Assembly: GCA_902806325.1 (NCBI GenBank)
Contig: CADCWE010000047.1
Coordinates: 1-39,214, forward strand
Direction of reading: 5' to 3'
Length of the DNA: 39,214 bases
DNA from: an uncultured Thermomicrobiales bacterium
GTDB taxonomy: Bacteria; Chloroflexota; Chloroflexia; Thermomicrobiales; UBA6265
Part shown: piece by piece, positions 15,236-23,044 of the stretch
How the letters are laid out: the number at the start of each line of letters is the position of its first letter
Position numbering within the stretch: the stretch's first letter is position 1
Program-made: the position numbers and the translations under genes
Notes under the pieces: generated by a model
The model's input: the letters and a program-made list of their open reading frames with translations, nothing else
Told to the model about the DNA's origin: nothing
The model's database searches: none

Positions 15236-15775
15236 CTATCCGGCGTGCGCCGCCCGGTAGCGCTCCCGGCTCTGCTCGATCACGGCGCAGGCCTGCTCGG
15301 CCGAGTGCCAGCCCAACACTTCGGTCGTCTTGTGCTCCAGCAGCTTGTAGGTGGCAAAGAAGGTTTCGATCTCGCGCAGCCAATGGTCGCCAAGCTCGAC
15401 CATCGTCCGCACGTGCGCGTAGCGGGGGTCGCCGACCGGCACCGCCAGCACCTTAAAGTCCGACCCCTTCTCGTCGCGCATGTCCAGGCCACCAACCGGG
15501 CGGGCCGGGACCAGGCAGCCGGGAAAGGTCGGCTCCTGGACCAGCACCAGTACGTCCAGGGGGTCGCCGTCCTCGCCCAGCGTGTCGACGATGAAGCCGT
15601 AGTCCGCCGGGTAATGGACCGAACTGTAGAGCACGCGGTCCAGCTTCAGGCGCCCGGTGGCGTGGTCCACCTCGTACTTGTTCCGGCTCCCGCGCGGGAT
15701 CTCGATGAATGCCACCACCGCTTCCGGTTCGGGGTCGGCATCGCCCGCCGCCCGACGACTCGCTTCCGCGACCAC
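15236..15775 (-). CDS. ppa: Inorganic pyrophosphatase (family I)
   Basis: A soluble Mg-dependent enzyme that hydrolyses pyrophosphate to phosphate and drives biosynthetic reactions in the cytoplasm. The 179-residue product has E-I-P-R-G-S-R-N-K-Y-E (25-35), HYPADYGFI (54-62), and the metal-binding E-D-G-D-P-L-D-V-L-V with Asp69, Asp71 and Asp74. The third metal aspartate region (GGLDMRDEKGSDFKVLAVP) and the C-terminal HWLREIETFFATYK helix are also present. Length matches the usual 165-180. The start is GTG 15775 with AAGGGAGG six bases upstream. An N-terminal tail of about 20 residues precedes the fold. It lies in a run of leftward genes without overlaps, so probably has its own promoter. Confidence 0.95.
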   Translation of the reverse strand: MVAEASRRAAGDADPEPEAVVAFIEIPRGSRNKYEVDHATGRLKLDRVLYSSVHYPADYGFIVDTLGEDGDPLDVLVLVQEPTFPGCLVPARPVGGLDMRDEKGSDFKVLAVPVGDPRYAHVRTMVELGDHWLREIETFFATYKLLEHKTTEVLGWHSAEQACAVIEQSRERYRAAHAG

Positions 15776-15870
15776 GCGCGCCTCCCTTGTGCCGTCGACC
15801 GTCGCCCGGACGCCGTCGACCGGGCGCTTGTCCGGCTAGGGTAACGCACGCTGGGCGGCGGCGCCCGGAA

Positions 15871-16524
15871 TCACTCGACGTCGACCAAGCGGTGCCGGAC
15901 GGCAAAAATGAGGGCCTGGAGCCGGGTTTCGACGCCAAGCTTGTGGAGCAGATTGACCATGTGGGTGCGCACGGTCTCGACGCTGATGCTAAGCCGGGCC
16001 GCGATCGCCTCGTTGTCCATCCCATCGGCCAGGCCTTGGAGCATGTCCCGCTCGCGCCGCGTCAGCCGCCCGATGGTTACCCGCGCCCGCTCGTCCTCCT
16101 CCCGTTGGCGACCGGCCAGGCCGAGGAGCTCGACCGCCTCCGTGGGGCTAAGCAGGCTTTCGCCGGCCGAGAGGCGGCGCACCGCGTCGACGATCGCCTG
16201 GATCGCGCAGGACTTGTGCAGCACGCCGGAGGCGCCCGCCTCGACGGCGCGGGCCAGGTGCCCGCGGTCGGTGACCGAGGTCAAGACCAGCACCGCGCCC
16301 TCGGGGTTGCTGCCCCGCACGTCGCGCACCAGCTCGACGCCGTCGCCGTCCGGCAGCCCCAGGTCCACCACCGCCACGTCGACCGGGCGTTCCGCGATCG
16401 CCCGCCGTGCTTCGGCCAGGCTGCCCGCCTGGGCGACCACGCTGATGCCGTCCTGGCGACCGATCACGAACGCCAGCGGCTGGCGGAACGAGACATGGTC
16501 GTCGACCAACAAGAGCCGGATCAC
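15871..16524 (-). CDS. NarL/LuxR-type response regulator
   Basis: 217 residues: an N-terminal receiver and a C-terminal LuxR-type helix-turn-helix. The receiver has the acidic pair in L-L-L-V-D-D-H, phospho-acceptor Asp in V-D-V-A-V-V-D-L-G-L-P-D, Thr in V-L-V-L-T-S and Lys in L-H-K-S. The output domain reads LTRRERDMLQGLADGMDNEA, then S-I-S-V-E-T-V-R-T-H-M-V-N-L-L-H-K-L-G-V, standard GerE signature. The start is GTG 16524, whose GTGA overlaps the TGA stop of the histidine kinase, so the pair is translationally coupled and surely cognate. It is a transcription factor switched by phosphorylation; targets unknown. Confidence 0.93.
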   Translation of the reverse strand: MIRLLLVDDHVSFRQPLAFVIGRQDGISVVAQAGSLAEARRAIAERPVDVAVVDLGLPDGDGVELVRDVRGSNPEGAVLVLTSVTDRGHLARAVEAGASGVLHKSCAIQAIVDAVRRLSAGESLLSPTEAVELLGLAGRQREEDERARVTIGRLTRRERDMLQGLADGMDNEAIAARLSISVETVRTHMVNLLHKLGVETRLQALIFAVRHRLVDVE

Positions 16525-18197
16525 CGGACGACGGCCAGATCGAATGCGAAGCAGGTCTCGCCGCCCGGCTCCGAGGTCACGGTCAGGTCACTGCCGTGCG
16601 CGAGCACGATCTGGCGCGACAGGTACAAGCCCAGCCCGCGCCCGGCGATTCCGTTCGCCACCGCCGCCCGTCCCCGGCCGCACCGCTCGAAGATCCGCGT
16701 TTGTTCCGCCCCGGGGATTCCGGGTCCGTGGTTGGTGACCGTGACCCGGACGACGTCCCCCTGCCGCGTCGCCGAAAGGGCAATCGGGGTCCCCGGTGGC
16801 GCGTATTTGGCGGCGTTGCCGAGCAGATTCCGCAGCACCTGGGCGATCCGCTCGGGGTAGGCCCGGACCCGATCCCGAACGACCAGCGAGACCGAGAACG
16901 GGTGCTCACCGGGCAAGGTGCGGGCGAACGCGGCGGCGTCGGCGAGGACCAGATCCGCCCGGACCGGGAAGGGGTAGATCGCGAAATCGGCGTCGTCGGC
17001 CGTGGCTTGGCCGATGGTCCGCACGTCGGCCGCCAGGGCGTCGAGCAGCGTCGCCTCGCCGCGGATGGTGGCCAGGGCAGCCCGGCGCTCCGCCGGATCG
17101 AGCGGCCCCAGGTCGAGCATCTCGGCCACGGTCCGGATCGCCGCGATCGGCGAGCCCAGCTCATGCGCCACCAGCGCGGTGCGGTCCGCTTGGCGGGCGA
17201 GGGTCGCCCGCTCCCGCGCCAACAGCGCGTCCCGCTCGGCGGCGAACCGCCGCAGCTCGACCATCCCGCCGGCCCCGACGGTCGCCGCCAGCCCGAACGC
17301 GAGCAGGTCCGCCCCGGTTAGGTCGGAGACCGTCGCCGCCGGGGCCACCGCGTGGTGCCACTGCGAGCCGGCGTGCAGCACAAGTGCCGCCGGCAGCCAG
17401 CCGTCGAGGACGGGTCGCGCCGTCCGGTCGGCGCCGATCGCCGCCGCCATCGCCACGGCGATCGGCGCCGCCCAGAGCGCCCAATGCCACCCGGACAGCG
17501 CGCTCCAGGCCAACGGGCCCGTCTCGCCCGGGGAGACCACGTCGTCGGACCGAACCAACGCCGGCAGGAATGGGGCGGTTGCCACGATCAAGGACCCGGC
17601 CGCGGCGGTCGCCACCAGGACGAATCCGACCGGCACCGCGGAGCAGCGAATCGGCCGCGCCGGGACCGTGCCGAACGCGAAGCAGATCCCGGCTACCAGC
17701 GCGATCAGCGCCGCCGCGTAGACCGCCGCGGTCCCGTTGGCGGTGCCGGCGCGGTCCAACGACCCCACGCCGAACCCGGTCAGCATCGAACCCAGGGCCA
17801 AGGTTGCGCACCCGCACCCGGCCCAGCGCCGCCGGTCCTTTGCCCCGTCCTCCGGGAACAGCGCCAGGATCAGCGCCCCAAACCCAAGCGCCAGCGCCGT
17901 CGCCGCCGCGCCGCCGCCCTGCCACCGGGCGTTGCGCAAGTCAAGGTCCCGCGCCCCGCCGACCGCGACGATCCCCGTCCAGATCACGACCGCCGCCAGC
18001 GCGCCGGCGACCACGGCGCGACCGCGCACCCCGCCGATCGGCGCCAATCCGGCGCGGGCCAAGCGGCGTGGCGCTCCCTCGATGGTGCGCAGCGGTCCGA
18101 TGCCGGCGCTCCGGGATCGGCTTGGCACGGCCTGGCGCGCCTCGTTCCGATCTCGCAGCACACGACGTTGCGCGCCGATCCCGTTCGCCGCCACCAC
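16521..18197 (-). CDS. Membrane sensor histidine kinase
   Basis: 558 residues. After a positively charged, Arg-rich N-terminus come about eight hydrophobic helices between residues about 58 and 320 (for example VVAGALAAVVIWTGIVAV and ALGFGALILALF), with no large extracytoplasmic domain, so it may sense something in or at the membrane. A short coiled linker (AERDALLARERATLARQADR) leads to the H-box V-A-H-E-L-G-S-P-I-A (His345), then the ATPase: N-box N-L-L-G-N-A-A-K-Y-A-P, G1 box N-H-G-P-G-I-P and G2 box G-R-G-L-G-L-Y-L-S. This is a HisKA-type kinase, although the partner is NarL-type. The start is GTG 18197 (or the next GTG), preceded by GGGAGGA. Confidence 0.9.
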   Translation of the reverse strand: MVAANGIGAQRRVLRDRNEARQAVPSRSRSAGIGPLRTIEGAPRRLARAGLAPIGGVRGRAVVAGALAAVVIWTGIVAVGGARDLDLRNARWQGGGAAATALALGFGALILALFPEDGAKDRRRWAGCGCATLALGSMLTGFGVGSLDRAGTANGTAAVYAAALIALVAGICFAFGTVPARPIRCSAVPVGFVLVATAAAGSLIVATAPFLPALVRSDDVVSPGETGPLAWSALSGWHWALWAAPIAVAMAAAIGADRTARPVLDGWLPAALVLHAGSQWHHAVAPAATVSDLTGADLLAFGLAATVGAGGMVELRRFAAERDALLARERATLARQADRTALVAHELGSPIAAIRTVAEMLDLGPLDPAERRAALATIRGEATLLDALAADVRTIGQATADDADFAIYPFPVRADLVLADAAAFARTLPGEHPFSVSLVVRDRVRAYPERIAQVLRNLLGNAAKYAPPGTPIALSATRQGDVVRVTVTNHGPGIPGAEQTRIFERCGRGRAAVANGIAGRGLGLYLSRQIVLAHGSDLTVTSEPGGETCFAFDLAVVR

Positions 18198-18529
18198 GCT
18201 CCTCCCGGCCCGCTTGTCCCCGACCGCTCCCGTTCCGTATCGCCCGGTCGGGGGCGCTTCGCCGTAGCATCCGCCCCAGGCGGATTCCGGTCATCCCTCG
18301 GATTGGGTATTTTTGGGGCGGAATCGCGCCGCGCTTCCCGAACACCCCATTAAACGAACACACCGGCCCCAAGGCCGGTTTCACCACTCGCTCCCGGCCG
18401 CCCAGGTGACCACATTACGGGCGGCAGTTCGTCGCATCCACGGATCTTCGGTTCGCGCCCGGCGTTCGGTCAAGCGAACGACCGAACAAGAATGGACTCC
18501 CCGCACAATACCGGGTTCCGCGTCTAGAG
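18198..18529. other. Intergenic region, 332 bp, with dyads
   Basis: No credible gene. It contains a TAGCAT hexamer (18265-18270, plus strand) and the GGCCGG hairpin at 18362-18379. GTTCGGT (18464-18470) with ACCGAAC (18481-18487) is nested with CGTTCG/CGAACG, a possible operator. The histidine kinase promoter must lie here, but I cannot pick one out. Confidence 0.4.
18362..18379 (-). terminator. Possible terminator hairpin
   Basis: ACCGGCC and GGCCGGT with a 4-base loop. In the leftward direction it is followed by GTGTTCGTTTAAT, a weak T-rich tract. It would end transcription from the gene at 18530-18907. Confidence 0.4.
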
Positions 18530-18907
18530 TCAATCACCCGCCGACGAACTCGCCGGCCCCGGCCGCGCCCCGCAGGCGAAACGAACGAGCAGCGCGATCC
18601 GATCGATCAAGGACACCAACCCGTCCAACTCCATGTCCGGCAGCGTCACTTCCTCGTCGTCCACGCGAACCGTGGCCGCGGTTCGCCCTTCCGGGTACAG
18701 CGCCACCCACCCCAACGGTCCGCCCGGTGCTCCCTCGCAGCGGCTGCAAATGACCAGATGGGGGCGCCACCGCCGCACCGCGCCGTCCAGCTCCGACGGC
18801 TCGACGACGGAAACCTGAACCGTCGGGCGCAGCAACGAGACCGCCGCCTGCAGCACCTCGCGGTAGGCGAGCGGTTCGTTCCCGAGTAAGATCCGCAACC
18901 CGTCCAT
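18530..18907 (-). CDS. Degenerate receiver-like protein, 125 aa
   Basis: Starting at ATG 18907 the product reads MDGLRILLGNEPLAYREVLQ, with the beta1-alpha1 pattern of a response-regulator receiver. It continues VQVSVVEPSEL and RRWRPHLVICSRCEG, at the beta3 strand. The acidic pair is replaced by Gly-Asn-Glu, and the phospho-acceptor position carries Ser/Arg/Cys instead of Asp. The second half (ALYPEGRTAATVRVDDEEVT, then LPDMELDGLVSLIDRIALLV) departs from the fold. It is probably a pseudo-receiver that cannot be phosphorylated normally, standing alone without an output domain. The ribosome binding site is weak (GGGGGCGAG). It lies 307 bases downstream of dnaA on the same strand. The receiver relationship is my inference from pattern only. 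Confidence 0.65.
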   Translation of the reverse strand: MDGLRILLGNEPLAYREVLQAAVSLLRPTVQVSVVEPSELDGAVRRWRPHLVICSRCEGAPGGPLGWVALYPEGRTAATVRVDDEEVTLPDMELDGLVSLIDRIALLVRFACGARPGPASSSAGD

Positions 18908-19214
18908 CGCGCGCTCGCCCCCGGTTCTTCGACCAGGCGATCGTTCGCCCTCGCAGCAGTATTGCCCCGCCGGTGGAACCGCGTCATCACTCAGATGGAC
19001 CAATTCGGTTGAGAGAACGTTAATCTCCCAATCGTGTCCTACGCCCCGGCGCGGGGATCCGCCGCCGATTCGCCCGCGAACGGACTCGGCGGACCAGGGC
19101 ACGGCCGTACCCTGTCGTCTCGCGACGGCGCCCGGTTCCGGCCGGGTCCGCCGATCGCCCCGGAACACCCCGATCGCGGCCACCGCGATCCCGGCCCGGA
19201 CCTCGTTTCCCGCC
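18908..19214. other. Intergenic region between dnaA and the receiver-like gene
   Basis: 307 bases without a gene I would defend. It includes a comparatively AT-rich patch around 19000-19035 (TTGAGAGAACGTTAATCTCC), where a leftward promoter could lie. I see no clear terminator for dnaA. Confidence 0.35.
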
Positions 19215-20789
19215 TCACCCGCCGCCGAACAACGCCTCCCGGACCGCCATCACCTGGCCGCGGAGGGCGGCGTTGGTGGACAAGTCGCGCTCGATCTTGG
19301 CGATCCCGTGCATCACGGTGGTGTGGTCCCGGCCACCGAGTTCGCGGCCGATGTCGACCAGGGATGCGTCGGTCTCCTGCCGGGCCAAAAACATCGCCAC
19401 CTGGCGCGGCAGCACGATCTCCTGGGAACGGGCGCGCCCCCGGAGGGCGGCGACCCCGATCTTGTAGTAAACGGCCACCGCCTCGACCACCGCAGCCGGC
19501 GAGGTTTTGACCCGCCGCGTGCCGATCGCGGCGTCGGTCAGGGCCTCCATCGCCAGCGGCAGGCTCAACGGTCGGTCGGTGATCTGGGCCAGGGCCAGGA
19601 TCTTGTTCAGCGCCCCTTCCAGTTCCCGGATGTTGCTTTGGTCTTTTTGGGCCACGTACTCGACCACGTCGGCCGGAACCGCGACCCCCAGCTCTTCGCC
19701 TTTGGTGCGCAAGATGGCGGTCCGCGTCTCGTAGTCGGGGAATTGGACGTCGGCGATCAGGCCGCCCTCGAACCGGGAGCGGAGCCGGTCCTCCAGCGCA
19801 GAGATGGACTTCGGCGGCTTGTCGCTGGTGATGATGACCTGCTTGCCGCTCTGGTAGAGGGCGTTGAAGGTGTGGAAGAACTCCTCCTGGGTGCTCTCCT
19901 TGCCGGCGATAAACTGGATGTCGTCGATCATCAAGATGTCGATCGTGCGGTAGCGGGCGCGAAACTCGTCCATCCGCTGGGCGCGGATGGCGTTGATCAG
20001 ATCGTTGGTGAACTTCTCGGAGGAAACGTAGGCGATGGTCAAGTCCGGCCGCAGCCCCAGCGCCCGGTGCCCGATCGCGTGCAAGAGGTGGGTCTTGCCC
20101 AACCCCACCCCGCCGTGGACGAAAAACGGGTTGAACTTGCCGCCGGGCTGCTCGGCCACCGACAGCGACGCGGCGTGGGCGAACCGGTTGGAGGAGCCGA
20201 CGACGTAGCTCTCGTAGACGTAGCGCGGGTTGAGCCCGTGGGCCGGCGCGGCGGCCAGCGCCAACTGGGTCGAGGGTCTCGGTACCGCGGGGGCTCCCGC
20301 GCTCGCTCGACCGGATGCCCCGGCTGCGGTGCGGGCCGATGGAGCATTCGGCGCCCGCGATGTCGGCGGGGGCGAAACAGGCGCGGCGCGACCCGGCGCG
20401 CGCGGCGCCGGGACATCCCCGAACATCGGGGGCGGTTCACCCGGCGGGAAATCTGCCTCGTCTTCCGGCTCCCCGGCCGCAACCGGGACGGCATTCCCGA
20501 CCGCGCCCAGGACCGTAAACTGGACCTGGATCGGTCGCCCGACAATCCCAGCCAGGGCCCGCTCGATCTGGGGCGCGAAGCGGGACTGCAAGGTGGCGGC
20601 GCTGAACGTGTTCGGCGCCGCCACCGTCGCCACGTCGTCGGACACCTCGACGATGGTGGTCGGTCGCAACCAGTTGTCGAAGGCGTTGCGCGACAGGCGC
20701 ACCTGGAGATCGCCCAGCACCGCCTGCCACAGTTGGCGGGCGTGCATGCGGGGCGCCGCCACGGTCGCAACCTGTTCGGTCCCCTCCAT
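19215..20789 (-). CDS. dnaA: Chromosomal replication initiator DnaA
   Basis: An AAA+ ATPase that binds 9-bp DnaA boxes and opens the replication origin. Of 524 residues, domain I (1-95) has the W-x-x-V-L-x-x-L and NAFDNWLRP pattern. Domain II (about 100-185) is an unusually long Pro/Ala-rich linker that explains the length above the usual 450. Domain III carries Walker A G-G-V-G-L-G-K-T (226-233), Walker B I-L-M-I-D-D-I-Q-F, and sensor I VIITSDKPPKSI. Domain IV ends with the DNA-binding signature RELGGRDHTTVMHGIAKIE. ATG 20789 has AAGGGA upstream. Neither dnaN nor gyrB or rpmH is adjacent, unlike the classical order. A DnaA box overlaps its promoter. Confidence 0.97.
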   Translation of the reverse strand: MEGTEQVATVAAPRMHARQLWQAVLGDLQVRLSRNAFDNWLRPTTIVEVSDDVATVAAPNTFSAATLQSRFAPQIERALAGIVGRPIQVQFTVLGAVGNAVPVAAGEPEDEADFPPGEPPPMFGDVPAPRAPGRAAPVSPPPTSRAPNAPSARTAAGASGRASAGAPAVPRPSTQLALAAAPAHGLNPRYVYESYVVGSSNRFAHAASLSVAEQPGGKFNPFFVHGGVGLGKTHLLHAIGHRALGLRPDLTIAYVSSEKFTNDLINAIRAQRMDEFRARYRTIDILMIDDIQFIAGKESTQEEFFHTFNALYQSGKQVIITSDKPPKSISALEDRLRSRFEGGLIADVQFPDYETRTAILRTKGEELGVAVPADVVEYVAQKDQSNIRELEGALNKILALAQITDRPLSLPLAMEALTDAAIGTRRVKTSPAAVVEAVAVYYKIGVAALRGRARSQEIVLPRQVAMFLARQETDASLVDIGRELGGRDHTTVMHGIAKIERDLSTNAALRGQVMAVREALFGGG

Positions 20790-20831
20790 CGGACGTTCCC
20801 TTCCGCCGCGCCGGTGATATGTACGGACACG

Positions 20832-20840
20832 TTATCCACA
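20832..20840. promoter_or_regulatory. DnaA box, perfect consensus
   Basis: TTATCCACA matches the consensus box exactly. It is 43 bases upstream of dnaA and abuts the predicted dnaA -10 hexamer, so DnaA binding would block its own transcription. I find no second good box nearby, so this alone is not an origin. Confidence 0.75.
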
Positions 20841-20868
20841 GAGTAGCACCGGGCGGGCGGTGGCGCAA
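20840..20868 (-). promoter_or_regulatory. Predicted dnaA promoter
   Basis: On the minus strand, TTGCGC (20868-20863) is followed after 17 bases by TACTCT (20845-20840), with TG one base before the -10 (extended -10). The transcript would begin within or just after the DnaA box. Confidence 0.6.
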
Positions 20869-20983
20869 GACGCGCCACGAGCCACCATCGGCCGGTGTCG
20901 CCGTTGGCCGCGTCCTTGCATGCGACGGTTCCGCCGTCGTCAGGGCGGGAGCGCGGACCTTCGGTAAACGGCAGTTCGCGCTC

Positions 20984-20989
20984 TACAAT
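20984..20989 (+). promoter_or_regulatory. Possible -10 element (TACAAT)
   Basis: TACAAT is 60 bases before the acyl-CoA-dehydrogenase-like gene. A weak TTCGGT lies 18 bases upstream (20960-20965). Confidence 0.35.
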
Positions 20990-21048
20990 GGTCGGTATCG
21001 TCGCACCGCCGCCCCGCGCGTCGTCCGAGTCTCCCGCATCGAGGAACC

Positions 21049-22272
21049 ATGAGCAGCTCCAGCCCGACCACCACCGCCGATCGCCCGCGCTCGCTTGCCC
21101 CCTCGTCGCCGTTCCCGCCGTTTCCCAGAACCGCGCGCCAGGCCGAGGTGATGGCGCTCGCCGACCGGCTCGCCGAGGAAGCGGCGGCCCGGGCGATGGT
21201 CCACGACCGGAACGGCACCTTTCCCCACGACACCTTCCGTCTGCTCCGGGACGCCGGGTACCTGGCGCTGACCGTGCCGGAGCGGTATGGCGGGCGTGGC
21301 GCCACGCCGTTGGAGCTGATGTTGGCCCAGGAGCGCCTGGCGCGGGGCGACGGCGCGGTAGCCCTCGCGGCGGCGATGCACCTCCAGATCGTCGGCGGGC
21401 TGGCGGAATCGGGTGCCTGGCCGGAACCGCTCTTCGGGCGCCTCTGCCGGGAGATCGTCGAGGACGGCGCCCTGATCAACTCCGCCGCCAGCGAGCCCGA
21501 ACTCGGCAGCCCGAGCCGCGGTGGCCCCTACGCCACCGTCGCCGTTCCGACCCCCGACGGGTGGAGGATCAATGGCCGGAAGACCTGGACCACCCTTTCT
21601 CCCGCCCTCCGCTACGCCATCGTCCTGCTCTCGATCGAAGAATCGGACGGCTCGCTCGGGCGCGGCAGCGTCCTGGTGCCGATCCCCACGCCGGGCCTGC
21701 GGATCGAGGAAACCTGGGACAGCCTCTCCATGCGCGCCTCCGGCAGCCACGACCTGGTCTTCGAGGACGTGCTCGTGCCCGCGGAGAACCGCCTGCCTTC
21801 GCCGTCCGGCCCACCGGGGCGTGACCCGCGCGGCTGGTCCTTGATCACCTCCGCCGTCTACCTCGGAATCGCCGTCGCGGCGCGCGATTTTGCGGTCCAA
21901 TACGCCCAGGAGCGGGTCCCGAGCGGCGTCGGCGCCCCGATCGCCGAACTGCAACCGGTCCAGCACCGGATCGCCCAGATCGAGATCTTGCTGCTGCAGG
22001 CCCGCTCCGTGCTGTACGGCACGGCGGAAGCGTTCGAGGAGGCGGGCGACGAGCGCGACGCCATCGCCTGGCGCGCCGCCGCCGCCAAGTACACCGCCAC
22101 CAACCACGCGATCCAGGTCACCGACCAGGCACTGCGCGTCGTCGGCTCGACCGGGCTGTCCCGCGCCCACCCGCTGGAGCGCTACGTGCGCGATGTCCGC
22201 GCCGGCACCGGCAACCCGCCGCTCGATGACGTGGCGCTGACCGTGATCGGAAAAGCGGCGCTGGGGCTATGA
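21049..22272 (+). CDS. Acyl-CoA dehydrogenase-fold flavoprotein
   Basis: 407 residues with the three-domain acyl-CoA dehydrogenase plan. The N-terminal helical part is typical (F-P-H-D-T-F-R-L-L-R-D-A-G-Y-L-A-L-T-V-P-E-R-Y-G-G). The middle beta domain has S-E-P-E-L-G-S-P-S-R-G-G and W-R-I-N-G-R-K-T-W-T-T. The C-terminal helices include RVVGSTGLSRAHPLERYVRD. The usual catalytic Glu after the RDxR motif (YEGT in most members) is absent: the sequence is R-D-V-R-A-G-T-G-N-P-P-L-D-D-V. With a flavin reductase 119 bases downstream, a flavin-dependent monooxygenase or other non-dehydrogenase role is a real alternative. ATG 21049 follows GAGGAACC. FAD or FMN binding is expected; substrate unknown. 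Confidence 0.83.
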   Translation: MSSSSPTTTADRPRSLAPSSPFPPFPRTARQAEVMALADRLAEEAAARAMVHDRNGTFPHDTFRLLRDAGYLALTVPERYGGRGATPLELMLAQERLARGDGAVALAAAMHLQIVGGLAESGAWPEPLFGRLCREIVEDGALINSAASEPELGSPSRGGPYATVAVPTPDGWRINGRKTWTTLSPALRYAIVLLSIEESDGSLGRGSVLVPIPTPGLRIEETWDSLSMRASGSHDLVFEDVLVPAENRLPSPSGPPGRDPRGWSLITSAVYLGIAVAARDFAVQYAQERVPSGVGAPIAELQPVQHRIAQIEILLLQARSVLYGTAEAFEEAGDERDAIAWRAAAAKYTATNHAIQVTDQALRVVGSTGLSRAHPLERYVRDVRAGTGNPPLDDVALTVIGKAALGL

Positions 22273-22391
22273 CGCGGTTGGTCCGATGACGCCCGTCGGC
22301 ACCAACTACCCCATTTTTCGGATCCTCGAACCGTCCGACAGCGACCTTCGCGAGTTCGCCCCGCCCGCATCGTGAACCAGGCAGAGCCCCG

Positions 22392-22895
22392 ATGACCATC
22401 CCCGCCGATCTGTTTCGCGACGTCTTCTCCCGCTGGCCGACCGGCGCCGGCGTGCTGACCGCCCGCGTCGACGGCCAAGCCCACGGCATGGTCGTCGGGT
22501 CCTTCTGCTCCCTGTCCGCCGATCCGCCGCTGGCGATGGTCAGCCTGGGTCGGGTGACCCGCATGCACGACCTCCTCGCCGCCGCCGACCGCTTCGCCGT
22601 CAGCATCCTCGGCGCCGAGCAGCGAACCCTCCTGGAGCGGTTCGCCGGTCTGGACCGCCGCTTCGACGCCGACCGCTTCACCGGACTGACGACCATCGAG
22701 ACGCCGTCCGGTCTGCCAGTCTTTCCCGGCGCCCTGGCCTGGGCAGAGTGCCGCCTGGTCGCCCAACACCCGGGCGCCAACTACACCATCTTCGTCGGCG
22801 AGTTGGTCGAGGCCGGGCTCGGCGACGCCGCGGAAGCCTCGCCGCTGCTCTACTTCCGACGCCGGGTCGGTTCCTTCGCCGCTCGGGACAACTAA
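22392..22895 (+). CDS. Flavin reductase family protein (FMN/FAD reductase domain)
   Basis: 167 residues of the small flavin reductase fold (HpaC/ActVB type). It opens FRDVFSRWPTGAGVLTA, the conserved F-R-x-x-x-x-x-x-P-T-G-V segment, then H-G-M-V-V-G-S-F-C-S-L-S-A-D-P-P-L-A-M-V-S-L, and F-A-V-S-I-L-G-A-E-Q. The C-terminal part has CRLVAQHPGANYTIFVGELV. Such enzymes use NAD(P)H to reduce free FMN or FAD and feed a partner monooxygenase. The partner is most likely the flavoprotein just upstream. ATG 22392 has only a weak binding site (AGAGCCCCG). The gene is followed by the bidirectional-looking hairpin at 22975-23023. Confidence 0.88.
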   Translation: MTIPADLFRDVFSRWPTGAGVLTARVDGQAHGMVVGSFCSLSADPPLAMVSLGRVTRMHDLLAAADRFAVSILGAEQRTLLERFAGLDRRFDADRFTGLTTIETPSGLPVFPGALAWAECRLVAQHPGANYTIFVGELVEAGLGDAAEASPLLYFRRRVGSFAARDN

Positions 22896-22974
22896 CCGGA
22901 GACCGGTCTACGAACCGGGTCTCGCTGGTGACCGCGCGCCGTTGCCGGGGAGGGTCGTTGCGCGCCCGGAAAAA

Positions 22975-23023
22975 CGGGAAGCCCCGGCGGCGTGGATGCG
23001 GTCCACGCCGCCGGGGCTTCCCG
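22975..23023 (-). terminator. Strong Rho-independent terminator
   Basis: A perfect 22-bp stem (22975-22996 with 23002-23023, core GCCCCGGCGGCGTGGA) with a 5-base loop. In the leftward direction it is followed directly by TTTTTCC, so it terminates the cysteine-rich protein gene. It may also stop rightward transcripts from the flavin reductase. Confidence 0.85.
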
Positions 23024-23044
23024 CGTTCGAGGGCACGATGCGGG

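Noticed and set aside
19308-20846. 512-codon frame opposite dnaA
   Set aside because: Complementary-strand shadow of dnaA; no recognisable domain.
20790-21048. Chromosomal origin in the gap upstream of dnaA
   Set aside because: Only one DnaA box and no AT-rich unwinding stretch; consistent with autoregulation instead of an origin.
22287-22376. 29-codon frame MTPVGTNYPIF... between the flavoprotein and the flavin reductase
   Set aside because: Very short and without a clear ribosome binding site; probably leader sequence.
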